Source of the DNA: Clostridiales bacterium
Lineage (GTDB): Bacteria; Bacillota; Clostridia; Lachnospirales; CAG-274
Assembly: GCA_021202835.1 (NCBI GenBank)
Contig: JAJQCI010000351.1
Span: 1 to 13,176 of the forward strand
DNA: 13,176 bases
Direction of reading: 5' to 3'
Shown here: positions 1 through 5,403 of the stretch, piece by piece
Layout: every line of letters starts with the position of its first letter
Position numbering within the stretch: the first letter of the stretch is position 1
Program-made: the position numbers and the translations under genes
Notes under the pieces: model-generated
Seen by the model: the letters and a program-made list of their open reading frames with translations, nothing else
Told to the model about the DNA's origin: nothing
Database searches by the model: none

Positions 1-229
1 CTATAATAGCATTCTTAAGCTGCTGCTTTGCCTTTTCTCTGTCCTGGGGCTCTTCGGCTTTGGCTATCTTAACACCTATGAATATACAGTATATAGCTCC
101 TATTGCCACAACAAGTGTAAGAATAGGCGTTACGGCTGTATTAATAAGTTCTACGATAGGTTCAAGAATTGTTGCGAATGCATTTGATGAAGATGCTGAT
201 GCAGAGCTTGTCAGTAAATATAACGGCAT
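1..229 (-). CDS. T4SS pilin-like (VirB2-like) small membrane protein, 3' end cut by window edge
   Basis: The first 76 residues of a gene that runs off the left edge. The N-terminus is short and Ser/Ala-rich (residues 7-19). A hydrophobic helix follows at about residues 33-54, and then a charged loop, KAEEPQDREKAKQQLKNAII (57-76). A helix followed by a K-A-E-[DE]-P-x-x-R-x-x-A-K type loop leading into a second helix is typical of the two-helix Gram-positive T4SS pilin family, which is VirB2-like. The second helix would lie outside the window. The likely role is a membrane-embedded pilin or channel subunit of the mating apparatus. Its start is well set by a strong GGAGGAAGGA site four bases upstream of the ATG. 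It is the last gene visible in the operon and follows the charged 108-residue gene after an 83-base gap, the longest gap not explained as probable coding sequence. The family call rests on pattern recognition of a partial sequence. Confidence 0.78.
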   Translation of the reverse strand, partial: MPLYLLTSSASASSSNAFATILEPIVELINTAVTPILTLVVAIGAIYCIFIGVKIAKAEEPQDREKAKQQLKNAII

Positions 230-232
230 AAT

Positions 233-242
233 CCTTCCTCCT
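233..242 (-). promoter_or_regulatory. Strong ribosome binding site of the pilin-like gene
   Basis: On the minus strand the sequence reads GGAGGAAGGA and then ATTATG, a near-complete match to the anti-Shine-Dalgarno sequence at good spacing. It fixes the start at 229 and shows that this partial frame is a real gene. Confidence 0.8.
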
Positions 243-312
243 TTCTTAAATTTTTATATATGTAACGGCTGATTTTACAGGTTAAATTGTGCAAAACCGC
301 CCTACATTCATG

Positions 313-639
313 TTAATTTTTCCCTGCTTTTGAAAGCTCGGGAGACTTTAGCTCCTTTTCTCTTGATATAAAAGGAGTCTTTTTTCCTCTGTCTAAAGGC
401 TTTTCGCCTTTTTCAGCCCTTGTTTTGTCTATAAGCTCATCAAGGGTTATCTTTTTTACATAGGGGGTTTCGGCTTCCTTTTTTGCTGCGGTTCGCCCCG
501 AAGCCTGCTTTTTTCCGCCGGACTTCTTTTCGTTAAAAATGTCGTCCACACGGTAGCTCAAGCCCTGTTCCTTTTTTTCCTTTTGCTCTCTAAGCCTGCT
601 TATCTGTTCATCCCAGCTGCCCCTTTTGGAAGCTGCCAT
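313..639 (-). CDS. Small, highly charged soluble protein of unknown function
   Basis: A 108-residue protein that I do not recognise. It has no signal peptide and no membrane segment, and is dominated by Lys, Glu, Arg and Asp. The N-terminal part, with WDEQISRLREQKEKKEQ at about 9-25, looks like a short amphipathic helix or coiled coil. Residues 37-56 are Lys/Gly/Ala-rich and probably disordered, and KKITLDELIDKTRAEKGEK (62-80) is a second possible helix. The protein should be cytoplasmic. Translation is well supported by AGGAGG seven bases before the ATG (minus strand, about 647-652), and the gene sits 21 bases after the stop of the 431-residue gene and upstream of the pilin gene. Its place suggests an accessory role in transfer, for example binding DNA, a VirB4-type ATPase or pilin, but nothing in the sequence shows which. 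Confidence 0.78.
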   Translation of the reverse strand: MAASKRGSWDEQISRLREQKEKKEQGLSYRVDDIFNEKKSGGKKQASGRTAAKKEAETPYVKKITLDELIDKTRAEKGEKPLDRGKKTPFISREKELKSPELSKAGKN

Positions 640-660
640 AAAACCACCTCCTGCCCTTTA

Positions 661-1956
661 CTATCTTATTCTTATGTTGTTTTTTATGTATCTTATATAC
701 ACTCCGGCCCCTGCCCCTGCGGCAATTATAAAAACTGCCAAATACCACAAATTAAGTCTCAGGGGGATATCTATATTCACCATATATGTGTTTACGTTTC
801 CGGCTTCATCACCTGCCACAATGCTGTAAAGGCCGTCTTCGTCTATAACACCGTCAAGTACTTCAAATTTAACGCCGTTTTTGTGTATTTCAACCTCTGC
901 GTATTCCTGATTTTTTATTATGACAACCCTGTCCTCCGAGATTCCCCCGGGGCCTAAGCCCTCAAGCTTGAGAGTTGGTATTTCTTTAAGCCTTTCATAA
1001 GAAAAGCTGTAGTTGGGCAGCTTTCCCTCCGGATTTTTGAAAATGAATTTATACTCCCCGTCTTTCTCTGCTCTAAACATTGTTTCGTCGTCAAAATCTA
1101 TCTTTTTTCCATCCAGCATAACGGAGCTTATAATATAATCTCTGGGAGGGTTTATAAAATTTGTTAAATTTTGAGGAGTATCAACAATTCTGAACTTAAA
1201 CTCGGCTGCTGCGGCTATATAGTCAAGTCCGCTGTAATAATCCTCCGAATCGGAATAATTAAACTCCTCCTCCGAAAGGGCTTCAAGGTCGTTTTCGCTT
1301 ATTCCCTCAAGCTCCGCCATTTCGGCATAGTCTGTGTCATAAATAATACTTATGCTGTAGCAGCCTGCCTCGGTAAAGAGCTTTCCGCTTGAATAGCTTA
1401 TTTCCTCACCGTCCTTTGTTACGGTGATATATGCCTTGTCGTCTGAAGAATAAACAACCTTGACGCTTTTGTCGGTGATTCCCCTGTCGGGCAGAGAGGT
1501 ATAAATCGAATAAAAGCTTCCTATACTTTCCTTATACATCTTCCTCTCTGTATCATAGCTTTGGCTGAAGGCCGTATAGTTGTAAAATTTGTCGTCAAGG
1601 TTTATGCTTTCAAGTGAAACTGTGTCCAAAACAAAGCTTACTCTGCCTACATTGTCGCCGTCTCTCATAACGATAACATACTCGCCGTCGCCGTAAATAT
1701 AGTCGCCTGAGCTGAAGGTCTGGGCCCTTCCGTCTTTATAGACAGTCAGACTGACATAGTCGTTATATGTCACTCTTACAATATTGTCGACAACGGTCTC
1801 GAGACGAACAGCGCTTTCGAAATATATATCGCTGTTAAGATAATATCTGTAAAAGCCCGTGTCCTCCATATACCTTTCGGTTACACTGACCTCTGCTCCG
1901 AAAACGCATATTGGAAAAAGTATTAAAAGAAGCGTCAAAACTGTTTTTTTAATCAT
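661..1956 (-). CDS. Secreted, membrane-anchored protein with repeated Ig-like modules (paralogue of the 730-residue protein)
   Basis: 431 residues. A signal peptide covers residues 1-20 (MIKKTVLTLLLILFPICVFG, probable cut before AEVSV). The body is beta-rich and extracellular, and a single helix at about 401-419 is followed by a basic tail (YIRYIKNNIRIR), so the protein is held by its C-terminus with the tail inside. Four degenerate modules can be read at about 25-112, 135-258, 270-320 and 328-396. Each has a K-D-G or D-G turn, then a stretch such as SSGDYIYGDGEYVI, and ends with a beta strand; the last ends in GDEAGN, as in bacterial Ig-like domains. An acidic insert (about 211-245) interrupts module 2. 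The start lies only 2 bases after the previous stop, with GGAGAAGG inside the end of that gene, so the two are probably translationally coupled. The role is not known; I infer a surface component of the mating machine or an adhesin-like stabiliser of mating pairs. Confidence 0.82.
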   Translation of the reverse strand: MIKKTVLTLLLILFPICVFGAEVSVTERYMEDTGFYRYYLNSDIYFESAVRLETVVDNIVRVTYNDYVSLTVYKDGRAQTFSSGDYIYGDGEYVIVMRDGDNVGRVSFVLDTVSLESINLDDKFYNYTAFSQSYDTERKMYKESIGSFYSIYTSLPDRGITDKSVKVVYSSDDKAYITVTKDGEEISYSSGKLFTEAGCYSISIIYDTDYAEMAELEGISENDLEALSEEEFNYSDSEDYYSGLDYIAAAAEFKFRIVDTPQNLTNFINPPRDYIISSVMLDGKKIDFDDETMFRAEKDGEYKFIFKNPEGKLPNYSFSYERLKEIPTLKLEGLGPGGISEDRVVIIKNQEYAEVEIHKNGVKFEVLDGVIDEDGLYSIVAGDEAGNVNTYMVNIDIPLRLNLWYLAVFIIAAGAGAGVYIRYIKNNIRIR

Positions 1957-1958
1957 TT

Positions 1959-2576
1959 TTACATACCTTCTCCTATTATGTCATCAAGACTGTTTATAAG
2001 GTCAATATCTCTGCTTAAAACAACATACTCATAAATATTGCTTTCCAATATGTCGTTTACTCTAAGGCTTGAATCCGCCTCCTTAAGCTCCGCCGCTGTT
2101 TCCGTATCGCAGACCGCTGCGTCTATTGCTCCGGCTTTAAGGTCGGAAAGAATATCCTCCGTGTTTTTATAGGTGGTATATTCACAGCCCTCAACGATTG
2201 TGATATATCTGCTGTAGTTAAACTCTGCCGGAACCCCTGCCCTTTTGCCTGAAAAATCGTCTGAAAACCTGTAGTCGTCATATCCTGCGGCGCATGCATT
2301 TTCATATTTTATGACGCTGCTTTTCCAAAGACCGTAGCCAAGAGAGGATGTCATATTTACGCCCCCTGCTGCGGCATCATATTTATCCGAGGTTAAATCC
2401 GACTGCTTAACCTCCGTAACGGTAATCTCTCTGCCCTCATAATAGTCATACAAGGCCTCCAAAACAGCCTTCGGGCAGTCGTAGCCTTCCTCTATGGCAA
2501 GCTTCACCGTATTATCCTTATTTCCGCAGCCGCAAACAAGCATAACGCCCATAAGCAAAAGAAGCATTTTTTTCAT
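1959..2576 (-). CDS. Small lipoprotein resembling periplasmic solute-binding proteins (type 2 fold, amino-acid-binding-like)
   Basis: 205 residues. The N-terminus (MKKMLLLLMGVMLVCGCGNK) is a lipoprotein signal. The best lipobox is V-C-G-C with lipidated Cys17; Cys15 fits worse. The mature part follows the pattern of extracellular solute-binding protein family 3: an opening strand VKLAI (24-28), a segment DAAAGGVNMTSSLGYGLWKS (67-86) at the place of the family's 'a-G-x-x-x-T-x-x-R' hinge region, then GKRAGVPAE (110-118), and YKNTEDILSDLKAGAIDAAV (136-155), which matches the usual 'L-x-x-G-x-x-D-a-x-v' element. At about 188 mature residues it is shorter than most members (roughly 220-250), and the Arg that binds the ligand carboxylate is not evident at the hinge, so it may not bind an amino acid. 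The ATG is preceded by AGGTGA at good spacing, 17 bases after VirB4. An operon role at the cell surface is inferred. Confidence 0.72.
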   Translation of the reverse strand: MKKMLLLLMGVMLVCGCGNKDNTVKLAIEEGYDCPKAVLEALYDYYEGREITVTEVKQSDLTSDKYDAAAGGVNMTSSLGYGLWKSSVIKYENACAAGYDDYRFSDDFSGKRAGVPAEFNYSRYITIVEGCEYTTYKNTEDILSDLKAGAIDAAVCDTETAAELKEADSSLRVNDILESNIYEYVVLSRDIDLINSLDDIIGEGM

Positions 2577-2593
2577 AAAACATCACCTGTCAC

Positions 2594-4957
2594 CTATTCA
2601 AACATTTTAACAAGCTCTTCGGAAGCCTCTATCTTAATTGAGCTTCTCTTTGTGGGGGTTGTAATGGCAAAGGCCCGTCCTCTGCCGTTTGTAACAATTT
2701 CGTCCTGCTCCGTTTCGTTTATGGCCCCGGCCTTTTCATAAAGCTTGCAGAGGTCATGCATATCGTTTGGCGCAAGGGGGAATATGAAGGAATATTGGCT
2801 GGCGTTTATAATAGCCGTAGACTTTCTGGCTATTTCCTCAGTACCTACGAAGTCCTTTATATTCTGAGTAATTATAATCTGCATACCGTTGTATTTTCTG
2901 ATTCTCTTGGCAAGCTGGAACATAAAGTCGAGGGCTACGGGATATTTGGGGTCAATGAAAACATGGGCCTCGTCGATAACCACAATAATTCGCCTGTTGG
3001 CCTTATAGGTTATGTTATAATCTCTGTTCTTTATAATCTCGTTGTCCAGCCATTTAAGAATAAGAAGCATCTGTGCGTTTGCAACGGTGTTGTTTTTGTT
3101 TGCAAGAAGAGACTGGAAGTTGAAAACGGTGAAATTTTCCTTTACATCAAGGGTAGACTCGCCGTTCCAAAGGTTTGAGTTTCTTCCTCCCGTTGCAAAC
3201 TTTGATATATAATTTATAAGAATTCTTAGGTTGCTCTTGCTGTAGTCGCCTTTAACCGTCTGATAGTCTATTAACAGAGTGTCGTAAAGATCGTCGAAAA
3301 TGGGGTAATCCTCGGGCTTAAGCTTTGACAGGTCGGTCATTTCGTCGATTCCCCTGGATTCATAAACCCTTATAAGAACATTGTTTAAATATTCCAAAGC
3401 GTCGTTGTCTATACCGGGGAGAATCTGTCTGAAATATTCCTCCAAAAACTGAAGATGAACCGAGAAGCTGACAGAAGCCGACTCCTCGTCGCTTACCTTT
3501 TCGTCGTCGCTTAAACAGGTTATAATATGGAAGGGATTTATACGCCCCTGAGTGGCCGAGCCTACGTCTATAACGTTTCCGTTAAGATTTCGGGCAAGGT
3601 TTGTATATTCGTTCTCCGGGTCGAGAATGAAAATTTTGCTGTTTTCAGCCGACAGATTTGAAAGAATCATCTTTGTGGCGTAAGACTTTCCGCTTCCCGA
3701 CTTTCCTATAACAACCATATTGCTGTTTACTCTTTCGCTGTCACGCTTAAAGAAATCCACAAACACGGGCATGCCTGCCGAGGTTCCCAGCTTTATGCCC
3801 CCTACGTCTGATATATGGCTGTAGACAAAGGGGAAAACCGCCGCTATAGATGATGAGTGTATGGCCCTGCCCTTTTTCCTCATAGGGTCAAAGGCTGAAA
3901 TCTGAGAGCCCACAAACATATCAAACTGCCTGAAAAGCATATCGGTAACCCTTAAGGACTGCTCCGAAAGCATTCTTCTTATTCTTTTCTTAATGCTGTT
4001 TTGCTTTATAGTGCTTGCCAAATCGGGATTAAGCTGTCTCATAGACTCGTCATAGTCATATATTGTTATGTATATATTGACGTCGAAAAGCGTTTCATTG
4101 TCGCCCTGTAAAAGCACAAGCAAATCCTGCAGGGTTGAAATATGGCTTTGAAGCTCCAAAATCTTGCTTTCCTTTGCGGTCAGGTTTTCCTGCCCGTGAA
4201 GTTCCATAAGAGAACGGTCTATGTTTCTTACCGCCTTATACCTGTCTATGGGGTTTATCTTCATAACAACCTTTGTGTCGGGTGTGTTGAAAAGTCTGCT
4301 TCCCCATGCATTGGCAATCGTTGTGGGGTAGTCAATTACCCTCAGATTGTGAGTAACAATATCGTCGATTTTAATCGTTCTGGGGGTAAACTGAATCTTA
4401 TGGGGGAGAATCCACTCATAATATTCCTCCTCGCTTAGCTCGTCGATTTTCCTTTCGTCAAAATCGGTGGTAAAGTTATATTTCATAAATACGGCAAGCT
4501 CCTTAGTATTCAGAATTTTCGCCGTCATACCCCCCTGGTTCATCTGGTCGCAGACAGCCGCCGCCGTTTCTATAACCCCCGAAGAGGTTGTGTCATATAC
4601 ACAGACATAGTGAAAACAGTCATAAACCTTGTCTTCATAGTTTAATTCTTCTATTTTCTCTATTCTGTCATATATAATGTCAAGCCTTGTTTTAAGCTCC
4701 TCCTCTTCTATAACGCCGTTTACGAAAGCGTCGCTTAGGTCTTCTATTTTTTTATATTCAACATCGACATATTGATCATAAATAACAGGCCTGTCTATTT
4801 TGACTATTGAGAGGGACTGGTCCTCACTTATGTTTCGAAGGGCCGCCCCGAAAACCCTGTCTATAATGTAGTCCTGCCTGCTTTCGGTCAAAAACCTGAA
4901 CTCTATGGGCGAAATCTCTATAGCCTTGCAGTAATATTTTCCGTCATAGCTTACCAT
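2594..4957 (-). CDS. virB4: VirB4-like conjugative transfer ATPase
   Basis: This is the ATPase that powers pilus or channel assembly and substrate transfer, acting as a hexamer on the cytoplasmic face of the T4SS. From the ATG at 4957 it has 787 residues. Residues 1 to about 390 form the VirB4 N-terminal region. The RecA-like motor follows, with Walker A GKSGSGKS at 418-425, a conserved IFILDPENEY at 442-451, Walker B RRIIVVIDEAHVF at 655-667 (DEAH at 662-665) and a sensor-type segment GMQIIITQNI at 691-700. All catalytic motifs are intact. The start is doubtful. No good ribosome site lies just before this ATG (only ACGGGG 11-13 bases away), and the frame stays open for 50 more codons up to the PrgI stop codon. 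Those codons encode a VirB4-like beginning (VPDLIAFTGISDG) behind a Lys/Glu linker, so the true protein probably starts upstream. The lipoprotein gene follows after 17 bases. Confidence 0.96.
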   Translation of the reverse strand: MVSYDGKYYCKAIEISPIEFRFLTESRQDYIIDRVFGAALRNISEDQSLSIVKIDRPVIYDQYVDVEYKKIEDLSDAFVNGVIEEEELKTRLDIIYDRIEKIEELNYEDKVYDCFHYVCVYDTTSSGVIETAAAVCDQMNQGGMTAKILNTKELAVFMKYNFTTDFDERKIDELSEEEYYEWILPHKIQFTPRTIKIDDIVTHNLRVIDYPTTIANAWGSRLFNTPDTKVVMKINPIDRYKAVRNIDRSLMELHGQENLTAKESKILELQSHISTLQDLLVLLQGDNETLFDVNIYITIYDYDESMRQLNPDLASTIKQNSIKKRIRRMLSEQSLRVTDMLFRQFDMFVGSQISAFDPMRKKGRAIHSSSIAAVFPFVYSHISDVGGIKLGTSAGMPVFVDFFKRDSERVNSNMVVIGKSGSGKSYATKMILSNLSAENSKIFILDPENEYTNLARNLNGNVIDVGSATQGRINPFHIITCLSDDEKVSDEESASVSFSVHLQFLEEYFRQILPGIDNDALEYLNNVLIRVYESRGIDEMTDLSKLKPEDYPIFDDLYDTLLIDYQTVKGDYSKSNLRILINYISKFATGGRNSNLWNGESTLDVKENFTVFNFQSLLANKNNTVANAQMLLILKWLDNEIIKNRDYNITYKANRRIIVVIDEAHVFIDPKYPVALDFMFQLAKRIRKYNGMQIIITQNIKDFVGTEEIARKSTAIINASQYSFIFPLAPNDMHDLCKLYEKAGAINETEQDEIVTNGRGRAFAITTPTKRSSIKIEASEELVKMFE

Positions 4958-5107
4958 ACCGTCGGAAATCCCCGTAAAAGCTATAAGATCGGGGACTTCC
5001 GCCGACTTTTCGGCTGTTTTCTTTCGGCCCTTCTTACCCTTGGGTTTTTCCTCTTCCTCTTCGGCGGCCGTTTCCTCCCAGTCGTCCTTTTCTTCCGTAT
5101 CGGCGAA
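4958..5107 (-). other. In-frame open extension joining the PrgI stop codon to the VirB4 ATG
   Basis: These 50 codons are in frame with both the PrgI-like gene upstream and VirB4 downstream, and hold no stop. They encode an acidic then basic linker (ADTEEKDDWEETAAEEEEE, then KGKKGRKKTAEKSAE) followed by VPDLIAFTGISDG. This runs smoothly into the VirB4 N-terminal strand region (MVSYDGKYYCKAIEI). Lys/Glu-rich prefixes are usual at the N-terminus of Gram-positive VirB4 proteins, so this is probably coding. However, the stretch contains no ATG, GTG or TTG in this frame, so how it would be translated is unresolved: a non-standard start, read-through of the TAA at 5108-5110, a frameshift from the overlapping ATG at 5115, or a sequence error. 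Confidence 0.7.
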
Positions 5108-5386
5108 TTATTCATCAACGCTGTAATGAGACTCCGCCTTTGAAGGTCTGGCATAGTGTTTTATAATATGAGCCAAAAAAACATAATTTTTGTCTTCGTC
5201 TATGGATATAAGAAGCCCCACAAATATAATAAGTATGGCGGCAAGCGTGTAAAGCTTAAAAGGCAGGTTTGAACAGACAACAAGCACAGCCAGTATAACA
5301 CCCACTGCGGCTACACAAAAATCCGCAATGGAAACACCCTTAAAAAGCTCTAAACTGACTCTTGTCTTTTTGGGAATTATTCTCAT
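5108..5386 (-). CDS. PrgI / VirB3-like inner-membrane T4SS protein
   Basis: 92 residues, the usual size for this family. It opens with a basic cytoplasmic segment (MRIIPKKTRVSLELFKGVSI), then has two membrane helices at about 19-38 and 44-62 joined by a short SNLPFKLY turn. The soluble tail holds DEDKNYVFLAHIIKHYARPS. This two-helix hairpin directly upstream of a VirB4 gene is the standard layout for PrgI/VirB3-like proteins, which dock VirB4 to the membrane channel. The start is clear: AGGAGGAAG lies 5 bases before the ATG, 17 bases after the stop of the 1395-residue gene. The stop (TAA, 5108-5110) is in the same frame as VirB4, and a shifted ATG overlaps it (GATGAATAA). VirB3-VirB4 fusions are known in other T4SSs, which makes the shared frame worth attention. 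Confidence 0.85.
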   Translation of the reverse strand: MRIIPKKTRVSLELFKGVSIADFCVAAVGVILAVLVVCSNLPFKLYTLAAILIIFVGLLISIDEDKNYVFLAHIIKHYARPSKAESHYSVDE

Positions 5387-5403
5387 TAGATCTTCCTCCT
5401 TCT

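Noticed and set aside
255..286. Possible promoter before the pilin gene (TTTAAC, 16 bases, TACATA on the minus strand)
   Set aside because: The -35 match is poor and AT-rich gaps give such matches by chance. The 83-base gap could still hold a promoter, but I cannot support one.
230..312. Possible terminator in the longest unexplained intergenic gap
   Set aside because: No stable stem followed by a T run could be found on the minus strand; read-through into the pilin gene is the simpler reading.
583..957. Plus-strand frame of 124 codons
   Set aside because: It lies opposite two convincing minus-strand genes, lacks a family pattern and has no good ribosome site; it is an antisense shadow.
2756..3178. 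Plus-strand frame of 140 codons
   Set aside because: It lies opposite the VirB4 motor domain, including Walker B, so it is a shadow.
4981..5115. 44-codon frame starting at the ATG that overlaps the PrgI stop, encoding a very Arg/Lys-rich peptide
   Set aside because: Its Arg/Lys content is what the Glu/Lys-rich in-frame linker gives when read one base out of phase, and no good ribosome site precedes it. It is kept only as a possible start for a frameshifted VirB4.
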